A DNA stretch of 64,000 nucleotides from Archangium lansingense (lineage in GTDB: Bacteria > Myxococcota > Myxococcia > Myxococcales > Myxococcaceae). A program made the position numbers and the translations under genes. Position 1 is the first letter of the stretch; the number at the start of each line of letters is the position of its first letter. Positions 52,401 to 60,713 of the stretch are shown one piece after another. Below the pieces are notes generated by a model, which ran no database searches, had not been told where the DNA came from, and saw only the letters and a program-made list of their open reading frames with translations. The stretch lies in contig NZ_JAPNKA010000001.1 of the NCBI RefSeq assembly GCF_026626635.1, positions 9,408,501 to 9,472,500 of the forward strand, written 5' to 3'.

Positions 52401-52638
52401 GGAGCACCTCCTCGGGAGGGCTCTCAGCCAGCGGGGTCGGCGAGGCCACCACGTTGGTGGGAACGTCCTCCGAGGAGGAGAACGTGCCACTGCGCACCAG
52501 CAGGAGGCCGCACGAGGGGCACTTCTCCGCATGCGCGAGCACCCGCGCGACCTCCGCCTCCGGAAACCGTCCCGCCAAGGCCTCGCGTACGGCGCCTTCC
52601 TCGGGGCAGATGCTGTCGTCGATCGGGCTGTCCGCCAT
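49486..52638 (-). CDS. Ser/Thr protein kinase with TPR repeats
   Basis: A 1050-residue sensor kinase. The first 60 residues hold a CPEEG...HAEKCPSCG zinc-finger-like patch, as in anti-sigma domains. The kinase (about residues 87-355) shows LEKLGSGGMGVVYAAYDPEL, LALKLL, LVHRDFKPDNVLL, LDFGLAR and GTPAYMAPELYSG. A membrane helix follows near 375 (YWLVAAGSLLLLSLGVGLPLQ). The rest (about 560-1040) is many TPR units with LGPNHPETGNVLHNLGQLAL-like repeats, the TPR_10/12 type. The ATG at the 5' end gives MADSPIDDSIC. A modest gap separates it from the divergent 73-residue gene. Targets are unknown. Confidence 0.9.
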   Translation of the reverse strand: MADSPIDDSICPEEGAVREALAGRFPEAEVARVLAHAEKCPSCGLLLVRSGTFSSSEDVPTNVVASPTPLAESPPEEVLPRGATVGRYMVLEKLGSGGMGVVYAAYDPELDRKLALKLLHPGSDQVEKSGGQARLMREAQALARLSHPHVISIFDVGTWGERVFLAMELVEGPSLRDWLKQGPRSLREVVEVFTAAGRGLAAAHAAGLVHRDFKPDNVLLGKDGRVRVLDFGLARQTSTPLEPMSPPVEMPLPERGSSPLDTPLTRVGLVIGTPAYMAPELYSGGVLDARSDQFSYCVSLYEALYGERPHGRTPGPPSTWRTPEPPRDGRVPASLRRLVLRGLDPKPEHRFPSMEALLEALGQALPMRQRYWLVAAGSLLLLSLGVGLPLQHRAQAEQPCRGGARRLEGLWDTARKEALGQIFRATGRPNADESWTRTAQVLDTYSQDWVSMHAEACEATRVRGEQSDEVLSLRMACLERRLHALQALTEVYSIADAALVDQAAKAAHALPPLNGCANVEALRATVLPPEDLATREKVEQLRFRFAEARALFDSGQFKLALERIRTLADEAVALRYRPLQAEVLELRGALEEKAGDLTGSEATLRQAVWAAEAGRHDEVIASASARLVRSGMLQTEFEQGREWAEHTRAVLERMGGDDRIEAFVTNALGAILLREDKPAESEAHFRQVVALRQKVYSPEHPEVAAGLNNLGAVLVKSGRLDEARKELERARDIYQKALGPNHPETGNVLHNLGQLALKTADDASARTFYEGALAVRELGLGREHPDVAMTMDSLGSTHCNLREYAPCLSMYERALAIRKKVFGPEHPDVANSLVSVGTALNGLGRNDEALNHFRQALRMVETLPEHSAPDLFYPLLGIAETLKEQGKRAEALAHYQRALALAEKELGKDSSESGSALEGLAGLSREAGQHRQALEQYQRVLAAYETEVPPGHPDLFEPLAGIGRCQLALNAPAQAVAPLERAVVLVGSPRIAPETAADVRFLLARALWDSGTGRERARELATRAQEVLLQAHKASEAAQVTAWLESHGGR

Positions 52639-52791
52639 TCACTCTTCCCTGTGTGCGCCCACATTTTGACCCGAGGTGTGGAGAATTGGCCACCCCGGAA
52701 GCAAGGGAAGACAGGCCAGCCCCGCCCGGTAAAGGAGCAGGCGCTCAAGGCTGGGGGCTGACGTAGGCTCGGAGGACAGGAGAGCAGGCAA

Positions 52792-53013
52792 GTGGCTGGC
52801 CGCGACCCACACGATTACATCCCCGACGTACGAGACGGACTCACCCGAGCCGAGCGCATCATCCTCCACACGCTGCACGAACTGGAGCGCGAGCGAGGGG
52901 GCCGCTCCGTACCGACGGCCATGCTCTACGGGTACGTCGTCGAGCGCCTCGACATCGGCCGCGACGAGTTCCAGGACATCCTCACGCGCCTGGTGGGACG
53001 CCGAGTGCCATGA
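52792..53013 (+). CDS. Small conserved-looking hypothetical, 73 aa
   Basis: A GTG start preceded by AGGAGAGCAGGCAA gives MAGRDPHDYIPDVRDGLTRAERIILHTLHELERERGGR. It is a short, mostly helical protein with a Tyr/Val segment (AMLYGYVVERLDIGRDEFQDILTRLVGRRVP) that could be a winged-helix piece. No family recognised. It is divergent from the kinase-TPR gene. Confidence 0.6.
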   Translation: MAGRDPHDYIPDVRDGLTRAERIILHTLHELERERGGRSVPTAMLYGYVVERLDIGRDEFQDILTRLVGRRVP

Positions 53014-53093
53014 GCACCGGGGCTCTCAAGCGCTCATTCCCACGCCAAGCCCCTAGCGGCCGAGGCGAAGCGGGAGCGCTACGCACGCGTCCA

Positions 53094-53530
53094 TCACAGC
53101 TCCGGCTTGAAGCTGGACGATGCGCCCGCGCTGCTCTCGCAGATTCCTTCGATGTCGCCATGGAACGAGAGGGAACACGCGAGTTCTAGTCCCTCGAAGC
53201 CGGAGTGCTGGCGGTGGAAGTCGATGGCGACGGTGTGCTCGTACCACGGGCGGGAGTCATCGTGCGGCGCGGCGGCGTCTCGGTGAAGCAGGTCGTCGAG
53301 CGCATCCTCGCGGAGCATGAGGCAACTCGCGCGACCAGCAAAGGGAGGGCCCCGGGGTTCGGTTGGAGACGCAGGCGGTGGCGTTATGCACGCTCTCCCG
53401 AATGCGCTTGTTGTTGGCGCTAGTGCCTGAGCGCTCCTCCTCCAGGTTGGCATCGACCCCGAGTTGAGCTGGAGCAGAGAGGTCAAGACTGGCCTGAAGA
53501 ATGGCGCGTTGCGGGAAGTGCCCCCCTACC
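53094..53530 (-). pseudogene. Possible frameshifted remnant at the end of the toxin cluster
   Basis: Two frames carry protein-like sequence with no start of their own. The upstream one reads FPQRAILQASLDLSAPAQLG and then LEEERSGTSANNKRIRES. The downstream one reads LREDALDDLLHRD, then WYEHTVAIDFHRQHSGFEGLELAC and ends SSAGASSSFKPEL. They would join through one shift near 53345. It sits directly after the broken Imm49 gene and may be a decayed further gene of the cluster, or noise from GC-rich DNA. Confidence 0.3.
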
Positions 53531-54290
53531 AGCGCATCGGGTCCTTCCAGAGCTCCGCGTCCGGACGTCGCGTGGACGGGACTCGGGCAAGAGACGGGAC
53601 TGCCGGGTAGTCGGACAGTGTCCTCAGTCCGCGCTGTCCAGCCAACCACGCCAGGGCCAGCCCCTCGACACACACATGCGCCTCGGTGGCGGCCTCCTCG
53701 TCGCGCGCGGCGCCTTTGTCCTGGAGCCTGCGCCACCGGGCCCCTTCCTCCTGGAGCATCCGGGCCAGGGCGTCGTTGAACCGCTACGAGTCCCCCTGCT
53801 CAAGTGCCTCGATGAGGTTCCACCGTGCATCGTCCGTCTCCGCGGCGAGAGCTGCGTGGCGAGCCCGAGTGCATGGGTCCCCCGCCCTTGCCGCAACAAG
53901 GTCCATGAGACGCAGGACGTAGAGAAAGTCTTCCTCGTACTCCCGCTTGGGGTTGAAGGGCGCGGAGCCGGCCAGGGCCATGTAGCGAGCGGTGTCGAAG
54001 TCCATGCTCGCTAGCGCATCGAAGAAGGGAGCGGCCTTGCTGGTGTGCCTTGTTGCAGGCGTGGCGCGCTGGAGGAAATGCAGGTACGTCTGGCCGCTCA
54101 TGGCCAGGAAGCGGTGGAGGCGGTTGGGAGCGCCGTCGAGCAGCAGTTCGCAGAGGCCCCGTCGACGGAAGCACCGGCATACCCCAAGGACGTCTCCCTC
54201 TGTCGCGGAGCCGTCGAGCAGGGAGGGAAGTCCCTGATGCGCTTCGATCAAGGCGTTCTTCGCGAACACTGGGAGGAACTTCGAGGTCAT
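53526..54290 (-). pseudogene. Imm49-type immunity gene with in-frame stop
   Basis: Begins MTSKFLPVFAKNALIEAHQGLPSLLDG and continues FRRRGLCELLLDGAPNRLHRFLAMSGQTYLHFLQR, with ASMDFDTARYMALAG, the pattern of Imm49-type immunity proteins. At codon 169 the frame hits TAG, then continues in the same frame RFNDALARMLQEEGARWRRL...EAHVCVEGLALAWLAGQRGLRTLSDYPAVPSLARVP, the expected family C-terminus, up to a stop about 255 codons from the start. A single base change explains it. It is third in line after the AHH toxin and Imm11-type gene. A sequencing error, or a truncated but functional first part, remains possible. Confidence 0.75.
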
Positions 54291-54311
54291 GGAGGCTCTC
54301 CCCTTGGATGG

Positions 54312-54896
54312 TCAGGTCTGGCCAGACTGCGGTATCTCCGTGACCAGGATGTTGGTGGGGTTCGATTCCTCCAGGGCATCCACCATGCGCTCGCTTATGA
54401 CGTACCGCTGCGGGTCCCTGTCGATGCGGAACAGATCTGGTGCCCCCTTCAGCTTCCGGGGTGAGAGTACGCGCTCGTGGATCCGGACGATGTCCTGGCC
54501 GAGGTACTCGATCTGGCTCGCGTCGAAATCCAAGCAGTCGAAGGTCCCGATGGGGTTGACGAACCAGTAGTCGCGCGAGTGCACCCGGCCCTTGTGATTG
54601 TAGAGGGTGAAAGGCAGGTATTCGATCTCCAACCCCTCGCACAGGCGGGCGAAGATCTCCCGGGTCTTCCCATCGACGATGAGGAAGCGTTTGACGTTGC
54701 CGATCAGCGAGCCGGTATCCAGGCCCGGGTACTCCTCGCTCATGTGTAGCTTTGCATCCGCGGGAAAGAACGGGGCAGCCCTCTTGCCTATGGCGAGGTA
54801 GTAGCTCTCCAGCCCCATGCCCTCAGGCTCGCTGTCGAGCAGGCAGAGCGAGCTGTCGTTCGTGTCGCCCAGGGTCTCAATCAGGAAGTAATTCAT
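54312..54896 (-). CDS. Imm11-type (DUF1629) immunity protein
   Basis: A 194-residue soluble protein with the DUF1629/Imm11 features EEYPGLDTGSLIGNVKRFLIVDGK, EYLPFTLYNHKGRVHSRDYWFVNPIGTFDCLD, and DLFRIDRDPQRYVISERMVDAL. Imm11-type proteins often lie with AHH nuclease toxins. Here it is the first gene after the toxin (15 bases between stop and start) and is intact, so it is the probable antidote. The start is the ATG giving MNYFLIETL. Confidence 0.75.
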   Translation of the reverse strand: MNYFLIETLGDTNDSSLCLLDSEPEGMGLESYYLAIGKRAAPFFPADAKLHMSEEYPGLDTGSLIGNVKRFLIVDGKTREIFARLCEGLEIEYLPFTLYNHKGRVHSRDYWFVNPIGTFDCLDFDASQIEYLGQDIVRIHERVLSPRKLKGAPDLFRIDRDPQRYVISERMVDALEESNPTNILVTEIPQSGQT

Positions 54897-54911
54897 CGGA
54901 AGTCCAGAACC

Positions 54912-55808
54912 TTACGTGGCCTTGCGCTTGCCGAGCACGCGCGGCGTTGCTGGCTTCTTGCGGGGGCCGAGCACGGTGTTGAGGGTGCCATCGTATCCGG
55001 GGGGCCGAACGTTGGCGGTGATCTTCGCGTAGATGCTCTTCGACAGCGCCTCCAGCTTTGCCTTGGAGAGCGAGTAGTTGGGCATCACATGGTCCAGGCC
55101 CGCGTTGGCAACCTCCTCCAGCGTCTTGGCATAGTCGTTCATGATGTCCTCCAACTCGTCCTTGATCTGCAGGGAGTAGGTGGGGTGCGAGCGATCCGTC
55201 ACCTCGTTCAGGTGACGCGGCAGGCCAAGCTCGTCCGCGATGGCCTTATCCATGGGGACGACGATCATGTTGATTTTGTGGTTGAGGTTGTAGCCGACCA
55301 TCAGCAGCCCGCCACGGACGAAGGCGTTGGCATCGGGCACCCGCCCTTCGAACTTCGCTGTGAGCCGGTTGATGGCGTTGCGCAGCTCAGAGTTGGTCAC
55401 GATGTGATGCGCGTTGTGGTAATAGGGCACCACGCAGCTGTGACGGAAGTTGCCGAACTGCGCGACGTCCCACTCGTATGGCTTGGGCGCGTCGAGGAAC
55501 TCCTTGTAGAAGGCCGGGTAGACAGGCCAGACCGTTTTATTTCCAAACTTGTCGCTGGTCGTGTAGTTCGGCTTCGCGTCGGTGCGAATCTGCTGGTTGT
55601 TGTCGGCGAAACGCTTGTACTTCGGCCAGTCGTACAGCGCTTTATCATCGGTGGCGTGAAGCCATGCCTGCCAGCGGTGCGAGCAAGAGTGGGCCTTCCA
55701 GACGGAAACATGGCGGTTGAGGCACTTGCCCACGGATGTGTCCGCGGTTCCTTCATGGAATTTCGCCGCTACATCCTTGAGGTGTTGCTCTTCCGATGCG
55801 TCTGGCAT
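54912..55808 (-). CDS. AHH-domain nuclease toxin
   Basis: A 298-residue protein. The HNH-variant motif is SCVVPYYHNAHHIVTNSELR with the paired His near residue 133, followed by RGGLLMVGYNLNHKINMIVVPMD (about 162-185), the pattern of A-nuclease/AHH polymorphic toxin domains. The C-terminus is basic (GPRKKPATPRVLGKRKAT). No signal peptide: the delivery route is not visible, but the KAS-like gene before it and two immunity genes after it fit an effector locus such as a type VI one. The ATG (MPDASEEQHLKDV) is preceded by GAGGAG. Confidence 0.8.
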   Translation of the reverse strand: MPDASEEQHLKDVAAKFHEGTADTSVGKCLNRHVSVWKAHSCSHRWQAWLHATDDKALYDWPKYKRFADNNQQIRTDAKPNYTTSDKFGNKTVWPVYPAFYKEFLDAPKPYEWDVAQFGNFRHSCVVPYYHNAHHIVTNSELRNAINRLTAKFEGRVPDANAFVRGGLLMVGYNLNHKINMIVVPMDKAIADELGLPRHLNEVTDRSHPTYSLQIKDELEDIMNDYAKTLEEVANAGLDHVMPNYSLSKAKLEALSKSIYAKITANVRPPGYDGTLNTVLGPRKKPATPRVLGKRKAT

Positions 55809-55810
55809 GA

Positions 55811-56913
55811 CTACTCCTCTCCTGCGACCAGGATGGCGCCCACGTCGCCCCACTCCGAACTGGAGACGACGAGCACTCTACGGCCCGTTGCATAGCGGCG
55901 CACCAGCGAGCGGATCGCCACGCACAGCCCAACCGCACCGCTGGCTGCGCCCACGTCCCCTATCGAAGCGGCGGGAAGGACCCATTTCAAAGCGCCGTCG
56001 AGTCGCGGCGCAATCCTGACCCGGGCATTTCCCCACTCCCGCGCCCGCCATTCTTCACCATTCAGGTCCACGACAACATCCCCACGGAAGGGTGTGTTCG
56101 AGGCCGCAGCGTCGAGGCAAGCCGCCGTGACGGTGGCCAACGCCTCGCCCGAGTTCGGCTTGTCCTGGAAGAGGTGTCGTGGCTCCTGTCCCGTAGTGAC
56201 GGCGCGGATCCATGCCTGTACTCGCGTTCCACGTCGCACCGCCGAACTTCGGGACTCCACCAGCACCGCCGCACCGGCCTCCCCGGGCATCAGCCCCACC
56301 GGGCGCTCGCTTGTCTTCAGCCGGCGTCGCTGCTCCAGCCACTCAAGTGTGAAGGGGTCCAAGTAGGAATCGATGGCGAGCACCACGACGCGGTCCAGAC
56401 CGCCGTCAATCCACTGCCGAGCGAGTTCGAGTGCCGCCGCGCAGCCCACGTGTCCCCGGTGGAGCACCTTGAGGTGGTGCGGATCGAAGAACCAGGGCGC
56501 CCCACTCTTCAGCCGCTCCAGGAAGAGCGCTCCCATGATGTCGTTCCCGCGCCAGGGGCTGGGGACTTCTTGATACCTCTGGGCATCCCAGGTGGGCAGC
56601 GCCACCACGAGGCCTGTCCGTCGCCAGAAGGTGGCGTCCTCCAGACCGGGCAGACCGCCATGGAATCGCAGATCTTCCAGGCAGGCCCGGGCGACCCGTA
56701 GCCAGAAGCCAAGCAGATGAAGCCGTTGGCGAAACCTTCCAGCGGATGCCCCATCAGCGGCACAGTGTCCTGGGCTTCCTCGTCGAGAACCCGGAAGTAG
56801 GACAGCGCCCGGGGGCGGGTGATGCCCGCCCGGATGGAGGCACAGGCTGTCGTCGCATCGTGCCCCACAGACGAGAGCAGTCCTATGCTGGTGATGGAGA
56901 GATGCATGGACAT
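55811..56913 (-). pseudogene. Ketoacyl-synthase-like protein of toxin loci, frameshifted
   Basis: The N-terminal part (from ATG, MSMHLSITSIGLLSSVGHDATTACA to PLEGFANGF) and the C-terminal part (LLGFWLRVARACLEDL, then VVALPTWDAQRYQE to SSEWGDVGAILVAGEE) are in different frames. They would join by one indel near 56710-56725. Together they resemble the beta-ketoacyl-synthase-like (thiolase-fold) proteins that accompany DUF4150/PAAR effectors. No catalytic Cys-His-His triad is clear, as is common for these relatives. Directly upstream of, and a few bases from, the AHH toxin gene. The frameshift could also be a sequencing error. Confidence 0.65.
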
Positions 56914-57275
56914 TGAGGCTTGGTGCTGGAGGTCACACGGCGAGGAACCCTTCCGGGGGTATCTTGGCGGGCGGGTTGATGGCGCCCTGGAGTATACCCG
57001 TTTCGTGCGCCCAATCCGTTCCGGGGACCTCCGGGCGAGAGGCGGGACTGGCACGGACCTCTGCTGAAATTCCAGGGCTCTTGTTTTTCCACTCCGACCC
57101 ATCCCGGGTCCCGGGAATCGACAGCCCGCGAGGGGAGCGCCTACGCGCCCACCCCGGGGGAGATGGAGCGAGTGTCCGGAGGATGACGGGCACCACTCCG
57201 GACAAGGTGCGCGGCCAGTGCCGCGCGGCCCCCAGAGCGTTCCGGGACCGTCAGCCGTCATGACGCCTCCACCGC
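56914..57275. other. Gene-poor 360-base interval
   Basis: Between the KAS-like gene and the MFS gene. Small open frames exist on both strands, but none has a family pattern or a supported start. It is probably the promoter region for the toxin cluster, which reads away from it on the minus strand. I see no repeat or terminator of note. Confidence 0.5.
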
Positions 57276-58526
57276 CTATGCATCCTGCGGGGGCCGGCGG
57301 AGAAGCAGCAGGCCGGCCACCGTCACGAAGGCCAGGGCGGACAGAGCGAGCGACACGTGGGTGTTGGTCACGCTCCCCAGGAGCCCCACGGTCACGCCGC
57401 TGAACGCCCGCAGGCCAGAGGCCGACATGCTGAAGAGCCCCAGGACACGGCCCCGGATGGTGTCCGGCGCGTTCAGCTGCACGAGCGCCTGGGTCATGCT
57501 GCTGAAGGAGAGCTCGAGGAACCCGGCCAGGAACAGCACGCAGATCGCCGCCGCATACGAGTTCATGAACGAAAACGTGAAGAGCGAGCATCCCCACAGG
57601 AAGGCAATCTTCAACGCGGAAGAGGGCGCCGTCGGCAGCCAGGTCCCGCGCGTCTCGAGCAGGATGCCCGCGAGCAGCGCACCGGCCGCATCCGCTCCCA
57701 GCAGGACCGTATAGGCCATGCCAGGGTCTCCATGGCCCAGATCATGGGCGAAGCCCGGCATCTGCGCATGGTAGCTGTTGCCGATGAAGAAGGAGGCCGC
57801 CCCCGCCAGCAACACCATGCCCCCAACCACGGGCATCCCGCGCACGTCGCGGATGGTTTGGACGATGTCGGAGATGCCCCGGACGGCCCGCTTGGCGCCC
57901 GCCGTCGCCCCGCGAAAGTGCCGGCCAAAGGGTGCGCTCACCAGCCAGAACACGAGGGGCAGATAGAACAGCGTGTTGACGAAGATGCCCCGGGTAGGCC
58001 CGAGCGTCTGCATGATGATGCTGCCCACGCCGGGGCCCACCAGGACCCCGAGGTAACGGGCCGTCGCGTTCAGGCGCACCGCGCTGGGCAGGTGGCCCGG
58101 GCCCACGATGTCGTAGAGCAACATCTGGCTGGAGGTGCCCCAAAGGACACCCGCGCAGCCGTGGATCGTGAGGAGGACCATCGCGTGCCACAGCTGCAAG
58201 GAGTCCGTGACGAAGAAGTACCCCCACCCCAAGGAGGCAATGATGAAGAGCACCATGCCGGCCTGGATGAGGCGCCGGGAATCGAACCGGTCATTGAGCG
58301 CGCCCACCGGCACCGAGAACACCAAGAAGGGCAGCCAGTGGGACACCACCGCGAACCCACCCAGCGCCGCCGAGCGGAACTTCTGGAACGCCACCCAGTA
58401 GCTGATCACGTGCTCGATGTTGTCGGCCATCATCGCCAACATGAACGTGATGAGGAAGGTCCGGTATCCAGCGATGCGGAGCGCGCTGGATTCAGCGGGG
58501 GCCGAGGCCACGGTGGTGGAGGTCAT
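57276..58526 (-). CDS. MFS transporter
   Basis: A 416-residue major facilitator with 10-12 hydrophobic helices. The conserved loop 2-3 motif appears as GALNDRFDSRRLIQAG. Other helices include FLITFMLAMMADNIEHVISYW, VLLLTIHGCAGVLWGTSSQM and GLFSMSASGLRAFSGVTVGLLG. It resembles the DHA3/enterobactin-exporter type (drug or metabolite exporters). The substrate is unknown. Met 1 is followed by polar residues and the first helix at residue 20. It is transcribed away from the histidine kinase region; the gap to the kinase start is about 45 bases, on the same strand. Confidence 0.85.
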   Translation of the reverse strand: MTSTTVASAPAESSALRIAGYRTFLITFMLAMMADNIEHVISYWVAFQKFRSAALGGFAVVSHWLPFLVFSVPVGALNDRFDSRRLIQAGMVLFIIASLGWGYFFVTDSLQLWHAMVLLTIHGCAGVLWGTSSQMLLYDIVGPGHLPSAVRLNATARYLGVLVGPGVGSIIMQTLGPTRGIFVNTLFYLPLVFWLVSAPFGRHFRGATAGAKRAVRGISDIVQTIRDVRGMPVVGGMVLLAGAASFFIGNSYHAQMPGFAHDLGHGDPGMAYTVLLGADAAGALLAGILLETRGTWLPTAPSSALKIAFLWGCSLFTFSFMNSYAAAICVLFLAGFLELSFSSMTQALVQLNAPDTIRGRVLGLFSMSASGLRAFSGVTVGLLGSVTNTHVSLALSALAFVTVAGLLLLRRPPQDA

Positions 58527-58570
58527 GGATGTTCACGCCCAAGGCAGTGGGTGGCCTACCCTACATCAGC

Positions 58571-59620
58571 TCATGACGGTCTCGGGGCGCGGCTCTCCAT
58601 GACTTCACCTGGCTCCTTGAGTGACTGCGGCTGATGGAGCGCCCGCCCCCCCGTGCTGCCCCCGGCGCGGCGTGGGCGGATGGGAAGCTCCACGATGAAC
58701 TTCGCCCCGGCTCCGGGAGCACTCTCGACCCGGAGCTGGCCACCGTGGGCCTCGACGATCCGCCGAACCCGGAAGAGGCTGAGTCCGAGGCCTCCGAAGT
58801 GCCGCGAGGACACGGCGTGGCCAAACCGCTCGAAGATGAGCACCTGGGCCTCCGGCTTGATCCCGATGCCGTGGTCCCGGACGGACAGCCGGATGGTTGC
58901 GACACCTCGCTTGAGGACCACCTCGACGGGCTTGCCCTCGCCAAACTTGAGCGCGTTGGAGAGCAGGCACACCACCACCTGCTCGATCCGGGCCCGGTCC
59001 CACAGGCCGGTGACATCCTCGGAGGCGGTCATCGTGATCTCCGACCCGCTCTCGGCAATCTCCGTCCGGAGCTGTCGGAGCGCCGATTGCACCACCTCGG
59101 AGAGGACGACAGGCTCGAGCTGGAGCATGAGTCCTTCATTCCGGAACTGTGCCACGTCGAACATGGACTCCAGCAGCTTGTTCAGCCTCCGCACGTGGTG
59201 AAGGAGGGTGGCCATCAGCTCCTCCTGCTTCTCGAGAGAGAGCTTCTGCCCAGACCTGGTGACAGCCGCCGCCAGGCGTTGGGTGGTCAGCTGGAGCACT
59301 GTCAGGGGCGTCTTCAGCTCATGAGAGGCCAGCGTGAGAAAGTCGTCGCGCAGCGTCAGCGCGTCGTGAAGCGCCTGGGCCCGACGGTCGAGGAACCATG
59401 CCAGCACCAGCGCACCGCCGACGACAATCCCGAGCAGCCCGAGAACCAGTACCTGGGTGTGGCGCAAGGGTTGAAAAGCCTCCGCGGTATCGACCTCTGT
59501 CGCCAGCCCCATCCCGAGGCTGTCGTCCCAGCTCCACGCCCCCACGACCCGCACTCCGCGATAGTCGCGGTAGCCTGTGATGTTGCTGCCGGTACCGCCG
59601 GAGAGCGCGCTGTCGGCCAT
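58571..59620 (-). CDS. Histidine kinase C-terminal part (HisKA and HATPase)
   Basis: A 349-residue frame. A membrane helix (VLVLGLLGIVVGGALVLAWFLD) near residue 55 leads to the phosphoacceptor HELKTPLTVLQL (His about 98), an N-box with NALKFGEG, and G-boxes DHGIGIKPEAQVLIFERFG and FGGLGLSLFRVRR. Its first 50 residues (NITGYRDYRGVRVVGAWSWDDSLGMGLATEVD) look like the end of a dCache sensor, not an independent start. It overlaps the upstream frame (TGATG). Probably one gene with the preceding part, split at a poly-C tract, so it may be inactive or phase-variable. Confidence 0.8.
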   Translation of the reverse strand: MADSALSGGTGSNITGYRDYRGVRVVGAWSWDDSLGMGLATEVDTAEAFQPLRHTQVLVLGLLGIVVGGALVLAWFLDRRAQALHDALTLRDDFLTLASHELKTPLTVLQLTTQRLAAAVTRSGQKLSLEKQEELMATLLHHVRRLNKLLESMFDVAQFRNEGLMLQLEPVVLSEVVQSALRQLRTEIAESGSEITMTASEDVTGLWDRARIEQVVVCLLSNALKFGEGKPVEVVLKRGVATIRLSVRDHGIGIKPEAQVLIFERFGHAVSSRHFGGLGLSLFRVRRIVEAHGGQLRVESAPGAGAKFIVELPIRPRRAGGSTGGRALHQPQSLKEPGEVMESRAPRPS

Positions 59621-60504
59621 CAGCGTGAGCGGCTGGTGAGCCCTGGGCCGGGTCGGCCCCCCCCCTCCGTGAGGTCGGTCTCGGGATCGCGCAGCTCGAT
59701 GTTCAGGATGGAGTTCTCGCCTGGGCGGAGCAGACCCACCGCCCGCATCTCGTCCTCGAAGCGGCTGCTGGTGACCATCTGCGCGCGCCGGTTGAAGGCG
59801 TAGGTCTCCCCGGTTCGACCGAAGCGGCCCAGTTGGACGACCCGGGTGAGGTCCCGCTCGGGGGCCAACCGGAACACCAGGACCGCGACGACCGAGCCCT
59901 CGCTCCCGCGGACGGGGGCCGCGACGAACTGGGTCGGCTGCTCCTGGCGCGACCCGGTGACAGTGCGGAGGGGAATCATCGAACGGTGGGGGGAGCCGAT
60001 CTGAGGCTCTCCCCTGAGTGCCGCCTCGACCAAGGCGGGGTCGAGCATGAGCATCGTCTTCAGCCCGATGGCGGCGTCGAGGTCCGAGGCGATCGCCGTC
60101 CCGTCCGGCGCAAGCACGACGTAGCCGGAGTACTCATGGAGTCGCACCAACGGGAGGAGAAGCCGCCGGATCCGCTCTGTGGGCGGGCTGGACTTCAGGG
60201 ACTCGGCTGTCCGCGGGACCTCCAGTTGGGCCACCACGGCCTGGCGCAGGTGCTCGGATTGGGCCCAGGACGCGACGTCCGCCTTCTTGTCCTCGGCCCA
60301 GAGCTGGAGCCCTTCGTGAGAGACGGCAACCACCGCTGTCAGCGCATCCTGGAGGTGCTGGCGGTGGAGCAGCTCGATCCTCCTCAGGGTCCACCAGGCC
60401 GCCAGCGCCACGGGGACAAGAAACACGAGCAAGAGAAGCGCCGTCCTGTGGCGCCGCCAGCCGAGGCCCTTCTCTTGCGTAGGCAGGGCCATGGCCAAGG
60501 TCAT
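59620..60504 (-). CDS. Histidine kinase N-terminal part (dCache sensor)
   Basis: A 294-residue frame with a membrane helix (RTALLLLVFLVPVALAAWWTL) near residue 20-40, then an extracytoplasmic dCache-like domain (HLQDALTAVVAVSHEGLQLWAEDKK, EYSGYVVLAPDGTAIASDLDAAIGLK, RTGETYAFNRRAQMVTSSRFEDEM). The frame ends soon after a poly-G/C run. Adding one base (or losing two) there would continue it into the kinase core frame downstream. So it is the amino part of one membrane histidine kinase. The start at ATG (MTLAMALPTQEK) is reasonable. No response-regulator gene is adjacent. Confidence 0.75.
   Translation of the reverse strand: MTLAMALPTQEKGLGWRRHRTALLLLVFLVPVALAAWWTLRRIELLHRQHLQDALTAVVAVSHEGLQLWAEDKKADVASWAQSEHLRQAVVAQLEVPRTAESLKSSPPTERIRRLLLPLVRLHEYSGYVVLAPDGTAIASDLDAAIGLKTMLMLDPALVEAALRGEPQIGSPHRSMIPLRTVTGSRQEQPTQFVAAPVRGSEGSVVAVLVFRLAPERDLTRVVQLGRFGRTGETYAFNRRAQMVTSSRFEDEMRAVGLLRPGENSILNIELRDPETDLTEGGGRPGPGLTSRSR
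59657..59665. repeat. C9 homopolymer at the histidine-kinase frameshift
   Basis: Nine consecutive C on the plus strand. On the coding strand this reads GAG-GGG-GGG-GGC-CGA and drops the frame to a stop about ten codons on. Ten or seven G would join the sensor frame to the kinase frame. Confidence 0.8.
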
Positions 60505-60713
60505 TCTCCGTCCTTCCTATCTGGCGCTCGGCCGAGCGCCATATCGCATTGTAACCAGGTGATTCCCGCTCAGGAGCCGCCTCGATCTCCGCCGGCTGTT
60601 CACTCCATGACCAGTAACCGGGCCATGAGGCCCGCGTCCTCACCAAGAGCCTCCCTGGCGAGATCGACGCTTCACCTGAAGCCGAATGGGAGCCGTCTGG
60701 AGGAAACCGGCTC

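Noticed and set aside
51190..52761. 523-codon plus-strand frame
   Set aside because: Antisense to the kinase-TPR gene.
57357..58634. 425-codon plus-strand frame
   Set aside because: Antisense to the MFS gene; His/Arg/Gln-rich and no domain.
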